Notes: generated from the sequence alone by a model not told the origin. A stretch of 64,000 nucleotides of DNA from Arthrobacter sp. (GCF_031179985.1 NZ_JAPSHJ010000004.1:88485-152484); one strand, 5' to 3'. Numbered from the stretch's first letter, positions 47,101 to 56,026 are shown. Made by a program: numbers and translations.

Positions 47101-47729
47101 TTCAGGATGTTCACCTTCCAGGGCACATTTCTGCTTCGACTTTGGTGGATCTCAATGACGATCCGGGGGCTGTCCTTTCCCGGCTTCGACGCCCCGTACC
47201 TCGAGAACCCGGGATGTCTGCGCGTAAGGGAACTGCGTTCCATGCCTGGGTGGAGGAGTACTTCGGCACGGCTGGAATGCTGGATCTTGGTGAAGCCGCG
47301 GGATCTGACGAACACATCGACGAGGCCTACGGGCTGGAAAGCATGGTTGAGACTTTCCGTTCCTCCGAGTGGGCGAACAGGGCACCCGTCCATGTGGAAA
47401 TTCCTGTAGAAACCCGTATCGGCGAGGTCGTGGTGCGAGGCCGGATCGACGCCGTGTTCAGGGATGCCGATGGACGGTGGGACCTCGTGGACTGGAAGAC
47501 AGGCCGTCCTCCGTCTGCCCGCCAGCTTCAAGCCAAGGCAGTCCAGTTGGCGGTCTATCGGCTCGCGTGGTCCCGGCTGAAGGGAGTTCCCCTGGAGGAC
47601 GTCAGGGCTGCTTTTTACTACGTGTCGGACAACCGGGTCGTCCGTCCGCACGACCTCGGGTCAGCCGATCAGCTTGAGAAAATCATCTCGGCAGCGCTCA
47701 GTTCCCCTCACCCGGGAGGACTGGCCTAA
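44145..47729 (+). CDS. adnB: AdnB: UvrD-like helicase with C-terminal RecB-type nuclease
   Basis: This 1194-residue partner of AdnA has a full set of SF1A motifs: AGAGSGKTATMADR (about 72-85), LLDEFQDTSHAQ, GDPNQSIYGFRGA, VTFTRKAAGELASR and HASKGLEWDVVFV. The nuclease motif VDWKTGR is at about residue 1115. It supplies the main 3'-5' motor and one of two nuclease sites. ATG 44145 overlaps the adnA stop (ATGA). Its last four bases overlap the stop of the convergent kinase-like gene. Confidence 0.92.
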   Translation: MSAQTIHSASASPLEALPTPEPRFTPEELSALLGEKNRPTREQSAIISSPLSPRLVIAGAGSGKTATMADRVVWLVANGWVSPEEILGVTFTRKAAGELASRIRGKLTVLQRIAAEDKQQQIFPAGLLNADALEPKVSTYHSYASGIVSDYGLRLGVERDVVLLGGAQAWQLASEVVEAFDGEYAHFRAAKSTLVKAVIQMAGECAEHLQEPAQVQEWLMGRVAEFVSLPYVDGAKKNATQAVAELEAMLRTRASVADMVARYSQAKRARGSLDFGDLVALAARVARDIPLAAALERERYKVVLLDEFQDTSHAQLVLFSRLFGHGHAVTAVGDPNQSIYGFRGASAGQLFHFVQEFPVPAPDPGPSSPAGPAERWMPAPVSYLTTAWRNGKNILAAANVISAPLSAAAAHKGPAGERGAGAAIDVPPLQPSPAAVSGQVVIGRFATDEDEAAAIAGDVLRYRVTDFEETLQVDRVPPSMAVLCRRRAQMECVRREFEVRGIPYEIIGLGGLLDTPEIVDLVSTLRVLADPGRSDSLMRLLAGARWRIGPADLMAFRDWSAFLARRRSHEGSIAPEDTEQDDSVTVIEGDLTDAASLVEALDRLPRDGWVSAHGRVVSDEGLDRLRRLSAELRQLRGFMGDDLTTLLGEVERAMLLDIEVAARPGVSIHQARRNLDAFHDAAVGFLHTSQRIDVLAFLAWLEAAAAEEGGLDAAPPEVNHEAVQLLTVHASKGLEWDVVFVPGLNAGSFPSNRDSRWSSGSAALPWPLRGDHADLPQWDLDQPDQKGWLEAEKDFKAAVQTHSEAEERRLAYVAYTRAKFVLWVSSAAWVGSRSGMAAMSPFLSDLARLTGLMQSPAEDGDGHRRESQKAQAVVHASSIEEASVPEQSPLTQELEVAEWPYDPLEGPIDPRTGTRLSLVPGRREDMEAAAARVLAGLGNPNSEEKLRQQSDVDQHTAGQKQLRGIAGSWAREAAMLLERRFKRSTVQDVHLPGHISASTLVDLNDDPGAVLSRLRRPVPREPGMSARKGTAFHAWVEEYFGTAGMLDLGEAAGSDEHIDEAYGLESMVETFRSSEWANRAPVHVEIPVETRIGEVVVRGRIDAVFRDADGRWDLVDWKTGRPPSARQLQAKAVQLAVYRLAWSRLKGVPLEDVRAAFYYVSDNRVVRPHDLGSADQLEKIISAALSSPHPGGLA

Positions 47730-49063
47730 AAAGTCTTCAGGTCAACGATCTTCAGAGCAGCGGTGGAGGTGTCATCTGCCGTGCCCGCTCCACCCACTGA
47801 AGGATAGGCGTGGCTTCCATCATGGTCGCCCCGGTCCTTTTCGGAACTGGCAATTGCGGGGACGTCTTGGTCCGAGCGCTTCTCAGACGGCATGTCTGCT
47901 TCGGGCCGGACAGCCTGGCCAAGGCTGTCATCTGAAGGAGCCACCGCCGGCGCGCTGTCCGTGGTTGGTGTTGCCCCACCAGCCGGGATCGGCATCACAT
48001 GAACGGCCGGGATGGCTTCGCCCCGGCCGGCTCCACCGGGAGCGTCACAGGGGATAGGGGTGACCGTGAATCCATTTCCTTGCCCCGTTTCTGCCCCGGC
48101 CGCGGTCCCAGCCGGCTGGGGTAAAGGCTCGACGCTGATGGGCTGCCCGCCATGTTCCACGATGTCCCCTGCTAAGGAGGACAGCATCTCTTCGGCTTCG
48201 GAAATCATGCCCTGATCGCCTGAAGCCACGCCTTTAACAAGGAACTGCGCCAAGGCGAATTCCGCCGACAATGCTGCTCGCCTCAGCAGATGGTTGTCCG
48301 GCGAGTCCCGCCGGGCGCTGGTGTAGTGGCGAAGGACAGCGTCCACGAAGCCCTGCTCGTTGGATGCCACGAGCCAGGCAATGTCATCAGCCGGGTCCCC
48401 GATGCGCAGGTCCGTCCAGCCAGTTACTGCCGTTACACGCTGGCCTTCCACAAGGAGATTGTCCTCATGCAAGTCGCCGTGCACCACGCAGGGGTTGAAC
48501 CGCCAGAGTGAAACATCCTCAAGGGCATGCTCCCAGCGGCGCAGCAGGACTGACGGAATTTTCCCCGTCGTCGCAGCCTGGTCCAGCTCGTTGAGGCGAC
48601 GCTGACGGAACTCATTAGGGGTGTAGCTCGGCAAATCAGCCTTGCTGACCAGCGAGTGGGGGAGGTCATGGATTGCACCCAGGGCCGAACCGATTTCCTG
48701 TGCCAACTCATTTGACCCTGCACTGAGTTCCTCCACGCTCCGGGTAGCTCCGGCGAGGTGGGAGTAAACGAAGGTTGTGAGGGCACCTTGCCGGACCGTT
48801 CCTGCCACGGTCGGCATCAGGAAGGGGAGTTCCGCGCGGATACCGGGGGTAAAAGCCTTCAGCACCATGAACTCGGTCTCCAGCCGGGTGCTTGCTTCTG
48901 AATGCCGGGGGGAACGTACCCTCCACCGTTTTCCCTCAGAGTCGAGGAGGAGAGCCGAGTCGAAGTCCGCCGGATCGTCAGGAGCAGACGACACGGCAGT
49001 AGGAGTCAGTCCTGGGACTGCTGCAGTTGCTACGGCTGCCAGTTCGATCGGTTTTCTTCTCAC
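47726..49063 (-). CDS. Aminoglycoside/macrolide-phosphotransferase-fold protein, possibly inactive
   Basis: This protein has about 445 residues from GTG 49063. The kinase-like fold (about 30-310) contains the catalytic loop CVVHGDLHEDNLL. The following metal-binding motif, normally IDW, reads TGWTD: glycine replaces the Mg2+-binding Asp, followed by RIGDPADDIAWL. Phosphotransfer may therefore be lost or altered. The last 130 residues are acidic, Pro/Ala/Ser-rich and probably disordered. Related genes lie between adnB and nudC in other Actinobacteria by my recollection. The longer frame to 49159 would overlap the divergent nudC region and is not preferred. Confidence 0.75.
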   Translation of the reverse strand: MRRKPIELAAVATAAVPGLTPTAVSSAPDDPADFDSALLLDSEGKRWRVRSPRHSEASTRLETEFMVLKAFTPGIRAELPFLMPTVAGTVRQGALTTFVYSHLAGATRSVEELSAGSNELAQEIGSALGAIHDLPHSLVSKADLPSYTPNEFRQRRLNELDQAATTGKIPSVLLRRWEHALEDVSLWRFNPCVVHGDLHEDNLLVEGQRVTAVTGWTDLRIGDPADDIAWLVASNEQGFVDAVLRHYTSARRDSPDNHLLRRAALSAEFALAQFLVKGVASGDQGMISEAEEMLSSLAGDIVEHGGQPISVEPLPQPAGTAAGAETGQGNGFTVTPIPCDAPGGAGRGEAIPAVHVMPIPAGGATPTTDSAPAVAPSDDSLGQAVRPEADMPSEKRSDQDVPAIASSEKDRGDHDGSHAYPSVGGAGTADDTSTAALKIVDLKTF

Positions 49064-49208
49064 GGTTCCACGGTAGATTGACAGTCGCCCAAGACAATGA
49101 TGTGGTCCGGCGAGTCCTGAGATAAGGAATAAATCACAGAGTTCTGTGCTGCACCGCATTGAAGGGGCCGAAATATCAATTGTCAGCCCGAGTCAGTACG
49201 GTAGGTAC

Positions 49209-50300
49209 ATGAGTCTTGCTGAGCCACCTGCACCGCAGCACGGACCTGTAGTGCAGCACCAAACTCCACCGCAGCAAGGCCGGCCATGGGAAACGCAGGA
49301 GCCGGTTAGGGCTTCGGTCCCCTCCACCAGAGCCAACCACCTGACTGACAACGTGCTTCCCGTCCGCCCGGCCCTGGTGGATCGCGGATCCTCGGAGCGC
49401 CTCAAACCAGGAATGGTTCAGGCCCTCATCGAATCGGGAAACGCCCTGGCTATGGTCCTCGCGGGCAGAAAGGCCTTGGTGCAGGCGAACGAGCTGGTGC
49501 TCCTCGACGCTGACTTCTTGGCCCAAAGTTTAGGCGAGGCGGGTGTGCGGCCCGAGCACGTTATCTATCTCGGGTCCCCATTGGATGATGACCACATCGC
49601 CCCAGGCACCGGGATCGTCCTCTTTGTTTTGGCTGATGCCTTGGCCCCTGGCACCTCGGGCATCCCAAAGGCTGCAGAATGGGCTGGGTTTCGGGATGTA
49701 GCCGCGCAATTGGATGCCCTGCACACCGCACTGTTCGTAGAAGCAAGCGCAATTGCCAACTGGCACAGCACGCATACTCATTGTCCGCGCTGCGGAGCCA
49801 GGACCACTGTTGAGGCAGGCGGATGGGTACGTCGTTGCCCTGAGGATGGTTCAGAGCATTATCCCCGGACCGATCCTGCGATCATCGTGACGGTGGTCGG
49901 CGCGGATGGCCGTTTGCTTCTTGGCGGTGGGGGTCCGGTCGATGCAAAAAACTATTCAACCCTCGCAGGTTTTGTGGAGCCGGGGGAGTCCCTTGAGCAG
50001 GCTGTGGTCCGGGAAATCTTTGAAGAGGTAGGGGTGCGCGTGACTGCCTGCCAGTATCTCGGCTCACAGGCCTGGCCGTTCCCTGCATCACTCATGCTGG
50101 GCTTTACCGCCCTGACGTCTGACGTCGAGCCACGGCCCGACGGCGTTGAAGTCACCAGGGCACGCTGGTTCAATCGGGCAGAGCTACAGGACGCGGTCCT
50201 CCAAGGAGACGTCGTCATATCGAGCAGCTTGTCCATCTCGAGGTCCCTGATTGAGCACTGGTACGGCGGAGTGATCCAGGATCGCCCGGCCGGTTCCTGA
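49209..50300 (+). CDS. nudC: NADH pyrophosphatase / NAD-decapping Nudix enzyme (NudC-like)
   Basis: This 363-residue protein has the Nudix box GFVEPGESLEQAVVREIFEEVGV (about 257-279), followed by SQAWPFPASLMLGF, the NudC-specific segment (usually SQPWPFPxS). The zinc ribbon has C192, C195 and C210, but the expected fourth cysteine (213) is aspartate. It would hydrolyse NADH and remove NAD caps from RNA. ATG 49209 gives the better N-terminus than the upstream GTG at 49146. The N-terminal 60 residues are Pro/Gln-rich and variable. Confidence 0.9.
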   Translation: MSLAEPPAPQHGPVVQHQTPPQQGRPWETQEPVRASVPSTRANHLTDNVLPVRPALVDRGSSERLKPGMVQALIESGNALAMVLAGRKALVQANELVLLDADFLAQSLGEAGVRPEHVIYLGSPLDDDHIAPGTGIVLFVLADALAPGTSGIPKAAEWAGFRDVAAQLDALHTALFVEASAIANWHSTHTHCPRCGARTTVEAGGWVRRCPEDGSEHYPRTDPAIIVTVVGADGRLLLGGGGPVDAKNYSTLAGFVEPGESLEQAVVREIFEEVGVRVTACQYLGSQAWPFPASLMLGFTALTSDVEPRPDGVEVTRARWFNRAELQDAVLQGDVVISSSLSISRSLIEHWYGGVIQDRPAGS

Positions 50301-50396
50301 AACCGCTGTACTCTTGAACGCGCTATTGAACCGCAGGATTCTCTGGCGGCAATCCGCACCAACGATCATCGCCCATCCACCAATCGAGCAGCAGAA

Positions 50397-52547
50397 GTGA
50401 CAACAGAAAACCTGGACGGAACAGCGCCCCTCGATGGCGCAACCCTTGAGGAGCGCATCCTTGGCGGTCTGGACGACGAACAGCGCGAAGTCGCCAGTAC
50501 CTTGAACGGACCCCTCTGCGTGCTCGCGGGGGCTGGAACGGGAAAGACAAGGGCGATCACCCACAGAATCGCGTATGGCGTGCATTCCGGTGTCTACAGC
50601 CCGCAGAGGCTGCTGGCAGTCACCTTTACTGCCCGGGCAGCGGCGGAAATGCGGAGCAGGCTCCGCGATCTGGGAGTTGGCAATGTCCAGGCCCGAACCT
50701 TCCACGCTGCGGCGTTAAGGCAACTCCAGTTTTTCTGGCCACAGGCGGTGGGTGGAACGTTGCCGAATCTGCTGGATCACAAGGCGCAGATGATCGCGGA
50801 GGCCGCCCGGCGCCTTCGGCTCAGCACCGACCGAGCGTCCATTCGTGACTTGGCGTCGGAAATCGAATGGGCCAAGGTGTCAATGCTGACCCCCGCCAAC
50901 TACCTCGAGAATGCGCAGGACAGGGGCACCCCCGGGGGTTTCGACCTCACCGCCGTCGCACGGGTCTTCCAGTCCTATGAGGACGTCAAGACAGACCGGA
51001 ATGTCATCGACTTCGAGGATGTCCTTCTGATAACCGTCGGGATCCTTCAGGAGGACCCCAAGGTGGCGGCAACGGTACGGGAGCAATACCGCCATTTCGT
51101 GGTTGACGAGTACCAGGATGTTTCGCCGCTGCAGCAAAGACTCCTGGAACTCTGGCTGGGCGGACGCGACGAGTTGTGCGTTGTGGGGGATGCCAGCCAG
51201 ACCATTTACTCATTTACCGGCGCATCGCCCAAGCACCTTTTGGGTTTCAAGACAATGTATCCCGCAGCGAATGTGGTGAAGCTTATCCGCGACTACCGTT
51301 CCACGCCGCAGGTGGTGAAACTGGCAAATGACCTGCTTGCCAACCGCCGGAGCGGGGGACCCGCAGCGGACGCGGCCTGGGCTGCGCCCCTGAAGCTTGT
51401 GGCCCAGCGGGCTCCCGGACCCGTGCCTCAGTTCACGGAGTGCGCAGACGATGAAGCGGAAGCGGCCACGGTGGCCGGGAAGATCCGCGCACTCCTCGCT
51501 TCAGGGCTGCCTGCAAGCCAGATCGCCATCCTGTTCCGGACAAACGGGCAATCTGAGGCATATGAGCAGGCGCTCGCTTCCGCCGGCATCGGCTATCAAC
51601 TCAGGGGCGGGGAGCGGTTTTTCGCCCGAAAGGAAGTGCGGGACGCCATCCTCCAACTGCGGGCTGCCACCAGGGCTGCGGCGGAGTCGGCAGAGGCGGA
51701 ACCTCTCGGGCAGCTCGTAAGGGACATCGTGGCTTCGCTGGGATACACAGACTCTCCACCGCACAGCGGCGGGGCTTTGCGGGAACGCTGGGAATCGTTG
51801 GCTGCTTTGGTTGCGCTTGCCGACGAACTGGTGCTCAGCCGGGGGCCGCAATTCAATCTATCGGACTTCGTCAACGAGTTGCAGGAACGTTCCCTGGCCC
51901 AGCACGCGCCTACGGTCCAAGGCGTGACCCTTGCGTCGTTGCACGCAGCCAAGGGGCTGGAATGGGACGCAGTGTTCCTTGTTGGTCTAAGCGAAGGGCT
52001 CATGCCGATTTCCTTCGCCGATACCCCGGAGGCGGTGGACGAGGAACGCCGCCTCCTCTACGTCGGGATCACGCGCGCGCGTGAGCACCTGTCCCTGTCC
52101 TGGTCCTCCGCGAGGACGCCGGGCGGCAGGGCCAACCGTAAACCCTCCCGCTTTCTTGACGGCTTGAGGCCGGATTCCGTGGTCACCTCCTCAACGAGGG
52201 GTACCGGAGCAGCTCCACGACGGAAAGCCGCCGCGCCGTCGATGTGCCGGGCGTGCGGAAGCATGCTGTCAACAGGAGCGGAACGCAAGGTGGGGCGCTG
52301 CAGCCAGTGTCCGCCCAGCTATGAGGAACAGACGTTTGAGGCACTGCGGCAATGGCGGAAGGACGTTGCGCTGGCAGCCGACGTACCGGCATTCGTCGTC
52401 TTCACCGACGCGACGCTCACGGCCATTGCGGAGGCACGCCCGTCGTCCCTGGAGGAGCTGGCGCAACTGGCGGGTGTTGGTCCTTCCAAACTCGAACGCT
52501 ATGGCCCGGCTGTCCTGGCTGTGCTGGTGGAAAGCAGCACAGTATGA
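50397..52547 (+). CDS. uvrD2: UvrD2: ATP-dependent DNA helicase with tetracysteine and HRDC domain
   Basis: This 716-residue SF1A helicase has AGAGTGKTRAITHR (about 43-56), VVDEYQDVSPLQQ (about 235-247), GDASQTIYSFTGA and HAAKGLEWDAVFL motifs. A C-x2-C...C-x2-C zinc module (CRAC and CSQC, about 616-637) follows, then a C-terminal HRDC domain (about 645-716). The same layout is known from mycobacterial UvrD2, which unwinds 3'-5' and is essential in M. tuberculosis. The start is a GTG. The stop overlaps the YgjP-like gene (ATGA). Confidence 0.93.
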   Translation: MTTENLDGTAPLDGATLEERILGGLDDEQREVASTLNGPLCVLAGAGTGKTRAITHRIAYGVHSGVYSPQRLLAVTFTARAAAEMRSRLRDLGVGNVQARTFHAAALRQLQFFWPQAVGGTLPNLLDHKAQMIAEAARRLRLSTDRASIRDLASEIEWAKVSMLTPANYLENAQDRGTPGGFDLTAVARVFQSYEDVKTDRNVIDFEDVLLITVGILQEDPKVAATVREQYRHFVVDEYQDVSPLQQRLLELWLGGRDELCVVGDASQTIYSFTGASPKHLLGFKTMYPAANVVKLIRDYRSTPQVVKLANDLLANRRSGGPAADAAWAAPLKLVAQRAPGPVPQFTECADDEAEAATVAGKIRALLASGLPASQIAILFRTNGQSEAYEQALASAGIGYQLRGGERFFARKEVRDAILQLRAATRAAAESAEAEPLGQLVRDIVASLGYTDSPPHSGGALRERWESLAALVALADELVLSRGPQFNLSDFVNELQERSLAQHAPTVQGVTLASLHAAKGLEWDAVFLVGLSEGLMPISFADTPEAVDEERRLLYVGITRAREHLSLSWSSARTPGGRANRKPSRFLDGLRPDSVVTSSTRGTGAAPRRKAAAPSMCRACGSMLSTGAERKVGRCSQCPPSYEEQTFEALRQWRKDVALAADVPAFVVFTDATLTAIAEARPSSLEELAQLAGVGPSKLERYGPAVLAVLVESSTV

Positions 52548-53185
52548 CCCCGGGTGAGGGCGATTTGCAGTTAACGCACGACGGCGCGCCGGTGGTGGTA
52601 CGCCGCTCGGCCCGCCGTCGCCGGACTGTCGCTGCTTTCTGGGAAGACGGTAAAGCCGTTGTCGCGATCCCGGCGCATTTCAGCCGGGCCCAAGAGAAAG
52701 AATGGGTCAGCCGGATGCTGGATAAACTCCGGCGGCAGGGCTTGCGCCGGTCGGCGGGCGCCGGCAAACGGAAGCCTGCCACAGACACCGCGTTGGCGGC
52801 CCACGCAGCGGCTTTATCGGCACGCTACCTTGCGGGACGGGCCGTTCCCACGTCTGTCCGGTGGGTAAGCAACCAGAACTCGAGGTGGGGTTCAGCGACC
52901 CCTTCCGAAGGTACCATCAGGTTGTCTGACAAGCTGCGACCGATGCCCCAATGGGTGATTGATTACGTCCTGCTCCATGAACTCGCCCACCTGCTGGTTG
53001 CCGGTCACAATGCAGCCTTCTGGCGTTTGTTGGATTCCTATCCGGAGACGGGGCGGGCGAAAGCCTTCCTCGAGGGCGTTTCCTTTGCCACATCCCGTGG
53101 CATCGGGGGACCTTCAAACGGAGCACCGTCAGACGACAGCCGACACCAAGACGCTTTGGATCCAGGATGCGCGGACGCTGACTGA
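52544..53185 (+). CDS. YgjP/SprT-like M48 metallopeptidase (DUF45)
   Basis: This 213-residue protein has the zinc-binding motif HELAHLLVAGH (HExxH plus a third His, about 144-154) preceded by NQNSRWGS, the DUF45 signature. The N-terminal part is a basic beta-rich region with RRSARRRRTV. Its substrate is unknown; the YgjP/WLM relatives are linked to protein removal from DNA. The ATG overlaps the uvrD2 stop, so it may work with that helicase. ATG 52544 is chosen because the longer frame lies inside uvrD2. Confidence 0.85.
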   Translation: MTPGEGDLQLTHDGAPVVVRRSARRRRTVAAFWEDGKAVVAIPAHFSRAQEKEWVSRMLDKLRRQGLRRSAGAGKRKPATDTALAAHAAALSARYLAGRAVPTSVRWVSNQNSRWGSATPSEGTIRLSDKLRPMPQWVIDYVLLHELAHLLVAGHNAAFWRLLDSYPETGRAKAFLEGVSFATSRGIGGPSNGAPSDDSRHQDALDPGCADAD

Positions 53186-53225
53186 CGGGGGTAGAGCCTG
53201 ATGTGGATCCGTTCGGGCCTCGGGC

Positions 53226-54671
53226 TCAATCAGCTTTAGGCGTGCCTGCGTCGTCCCCGTTGGTGTCATCCGTCTTGCTGTCGTCGTCGGCTTCAGCGGA
53301 AGCCTCCGGATCCTCAGGTTTTTCCTCATCGAATCCACCGCGCAACAACTTTTGGAGCGCGTCGTCCACTTCTGTCTCACTGGCCTCCGCAAGTTTGCGG
53401 CGGCTACTGAAACCCTGAGGATCATCGAGGTCCTCGGCTGTGGGAAGCAAATCAGGGTGATGCCAGATGGCGTCCCTGCCGGCGACGCCCCGCTCGGCCT
53501 TTAGAGTTGCCCAGAGCGTGGCAGCTTCGCGGAGCCTGCGCGGACGCAACTCCAATCCAACCAACGACGAGAAGGCATGTTCAGCCGGGCCTCCCGTAGC
53601 CCGTCGGCGCCGGACAGTCTCACGAAGTGCAGAGGCCGACGGAAGCATCTTCTCCGTGGCCGCTGCGGTGAGTTCGTCCACCCAGCCCTCAACCAGGGCG
53701 AGCGCGGTTTCGAGCTTCTCAAGGGCCTGTTCCTGGGCGGGCGTCCGCTGGGGCATAAAGACCCCCTGGGAGAGTGCCTCCTGGATACCTTCAGGATTCC
53801 CGGGATCCAGTTCCCTCGCCAATTCTTCAATCTTGGTCATGTCGATATGGATCCCACGGGCGTAAGCCTCGATGGCTCCCAGAAGATGTCCACGAAGCCA
53901 CGGCACCTGAACGAACAGGCGGGCGTGGGCAGCTTCACGGACCGCGAGGAAGAGGCGGATGTCTCCCTCGGGCAGGCTCAGCCCCTCGCCGAACTTTGCC
54001 ACGTTGGCCGGAAGCAGTGCCATCTCCAAATCGGCCAGGGGCACCCCGATGTCGGTGGAGCTGACCACTTCGGCCGAGAGGGCGCCGATAGCCTGGCCCA
54101 GCTGCATGCCGAAGATTGCCCCGCCCATGTTTTGAAGCATCGAGGAAGCGCCACCCATCATGGACTTCATTTCCTCGGGCAGCTGGTCACTCAAAGCATT
54201 CGTCAGGGCGTTGGCGATGCTGTTTGCCACGGGTTCGGTCAGCCGCTTCCACGTGCCGAGCGTTTCTTCAACCCACTCTGCCCGCGACCAGGCCCGCCCG
54301 ATGAGCCCCGTGGCCGGAAGCTCGGTGACCTGATCAAGCCACAGCTCGGCAAGGCGAAGGGCTTCATCAATCTCGCGGGATTGCTGCGAGGTGACTGAGG
54401 GGTCTGAACCGCTGGCCGCAACCCTGCGGGCATTCTCGTGAGCCAGTTGCCAGTTGACAGGGCCTTCTGAAGAAGCGCTCATCATGGCCTGGACCTGCGA
54501 AAACATCTGGGCCAGCAGGTTCGGGTCCTCGGGAAGGCCGGCTGCTCTGGCAAGTTCAGCGGGATCGATATTGCCCATACCCTTGCCGCCCATGAGGTTC
54601 TGCAGCATTTCTGCCAGCGGATCCTTGGGGTTCTCGTCGCCATTGGACGGATTGAGTGGGTTGGAGGTCAT
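53226..54671 (-). CDS. DUF2342 zincin-like protein (putative hydrolase)
   Basis: This 481-residue protein has a disordered N-terminus, a Gly/Met-rich central segment (GGAIFGMQLGQAIGALS, about 180-196) and the family's zincin-like region with REAAHARLFVQVPWL (about 250-264). The family is annotated as a putative metalloprotease/hydrolase, but a canonical HExxH is absent: only an E-A-A-H order is seen. The last 50 residues are strongly acidic. The family neighbours UvrD2 in mycobacteria (Rv3195). It is convergent with the YgjP-like gene and divergent from the Lon-like protease gene. Confidence 0.8.
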   Translation of the reverse strand: MTSNPLNPSNGDENPKDPLAEMLQNLMGGKGMGNIDPAELARAAGLPEDPNLLAQMFSQVQAMMSASSEGPVNWQLAHENARRVAASGSDPSVTSQQSREIDEALRLAELWLDQVTELPATGLIGRAWSRAEWVEETLGTWKRLTEPVANSIANALTNALSDQLPEEMKSMMGGASSMLQNMGGAIFGMQLGQAIGALSAEVVSSTDIGVPLADLEMALLPANVAKFGEGLSLPEGDIRLFLAVREAAHARLFVQVPWLRGHLLGAIEAYARGIHIDMTKIEELARELDPGNPEGIQEALSQGVFMPQRTPAQEQALEKLETALALVEGWVDELTAAATEKMLPSASALRETVRRRRATGGPAEHAFSSLVGLELRPRRLREAATLWATLKAERGVAGRDAIWHHPDLLPTAEDLDDPQGFSSRRKLAEASETEVDDALQKLLRGGFDEEKPEDPEASAEADDDSKTDDTNGDDAGTPKAD

Positions 54672-54904
54672 GATCCCGCCGATCGTCGGTGTGACTGTTG
54701 ATCAAGTTCACGGTACCCCGGTCAACGAGGGGCTGTCTGCCGAAAGCGGGCTTCGTTCGCTCTAGGCAAAGAGCCTTCCGACGGATAGACCGCGTAATGT
54801 TAGAGACTGGATATGTAGGCACGCCTTGGAGCGTGACCCCGTGACGAGTAGCGCTGACAGCGGTGCATCCGAGGGTCGAAAGCCGGTAGGGGAGAGGTTC
54901 TTCA

Positions 54905-56026
54905 TTGACGCTAACTGAGGGCGACCAGTACGTGGGCTGGCCTGAAGCAGGCCCGGAAGGCACTTCTCCGCCTGAGGACAAGAGATTCACGGCGATGGCT
55001 GTCTCGGCTGTCCTGACTCTGATTCTCGGCATCGGGCTGTTTACCCTTCCTGTGCCCTACGTGGTGGAGACTCCCGGCCCGACGTTCAACACCCTCGGTG
55101 TGGACAAGGCCGGTAATCCCGTCATCGCAGTTAAGGGACGCGAAATGTTCCCGGCCAAAGGAAACCTTGATCTCACCACCGTCTACGTCGAAGGCGGGCC
55201 TAAAGGCTACGTCTCGGTGCTATCGGCATTTACGGCCTGGGTGGACACGTCCAATGCCGTCTATCCAGTGGAGATGATCTACCCGCAGGGCGTCACCAAA
55301 GAAGAGTCGGAGCAGGAGAGTGCTGTGGCCATGGCCACCTCGCAGGAGGACGCAGTGGCTGCGGCCTTGAAAGAGCTCGATATCCCCTTTGATCAAAAGC
55401 TGAAGATAGCCGCCGTTCCGGAGTCCTCCCCCTCGCAAGGAAAGCTGGAACCCGGAGACGTTTTCGTGTCCGTCGGGGGAAAACCCGTGACTGCCTTGAA
55501 CGTTATTCAGGAGGAGCTGGCAGCCGGTGCAGGGCAGCCGGTAACCGTCGTCGTCGACCGTGGCGGCAAGAGTGCCACCGAAACCATCACCCCCGGCAAG
55601 AACGCCTCGGGCCGCTACATCCTGGGCGTCCAGCTGGAATACGATTTCACTTTCCCTGTCGAGGTAACCATCTCCCTGCAGGAGGTGGGCGGTCCGAGCG
55701 CCGGCATGATGTTCGCTCTGGGCATTGTGGATACCATGACGCCCGGTGACCTCACTGGCGGCCGGAAGGTTGCCGGGACCGGAACCATTTCCCCCGACGG
55801 ATCCGTGGGCCCCATTGGAGGCATAGGACAAAAGATGGTTGGTGCCCAACGTGCAGGCGCCACCATTTTCCTTGCCCCGGCAGCAAATTGTGAGCAGGTG
55901 CTCGGCCACATTCCCGATGGTCTTCAGGTAGTGAAAATCGAGAACCTTTCCCAAGCGAAGAAAGCAGTGGAGTTGGCCGGCGCCGGACAGGACACGGCCG
56001 CACTCCCGACGTGCACCACCGACTAG
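54905..56026 (+). CDS. Membrane-anchored PDZ/Lon-like serine protease
   Basis: This 373-residue protein has one N-terminal membrane helix (about 30-50), a PDZ domain (about 145-235, with GKLEPGDVFVSVGGKPV) and a C-terminal Lon-type proteolytic domain. The catalytic Ser lies in GGPSAGMMFAL (about residue 264) and the Lys in GGIGQKMVGAQRAGA (about residue 309), giving the Lon Ser-Lys dyad. There is no AAA+ ATPase domain, so substrates must be unfolded or accessible. The active site is likely outside the membrane. It starts at a TTG after GGGGAGAGG. The order with UPF0182 matches mycobacterial Rv3194c-Rv3193c. Confidence 0.88.
   Translation: MTLTEGDQYVGWPEAGPEGTSPPEDKRFTAMAVSAVLTLILGIGLFTLPVPYVVETPGPTFNTLGVDKAGNPVIAVKGREMFPAKGNLDLTTVYVEGGPKGYVSVLSAFTAWVDTSNAVYPVEMIYPQGVTKEESEQESAVAMATSQEDAVAAALKELDIPFDQKLKIAAVPESSPSQGKLEPGDVFVSVGGKPVTALNVIQEELAAGAGQPVTVVVDRGGKSATETITPGKNASGRYILGVQLEYDFTFPVEVTISLQEVGGPSAGMMFALGIVDTMTPGDLTGGRKVAGTGTISPDGSVGPIGGIGQKMVGAQRAGATIFLAPAANCEQVLGHIPDGLQVVKIENLSQAKKAVELAGAGQDTAALPTCTTD

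Noticed and set aside
52548..53225. A whiB7-like gene near uvrD2, as in mycobacteria
   Set aside because: No four-cysteine WhiB protein is encoded near uvrD2; the adjacent gene is a YgjP-type metallopeptidase.
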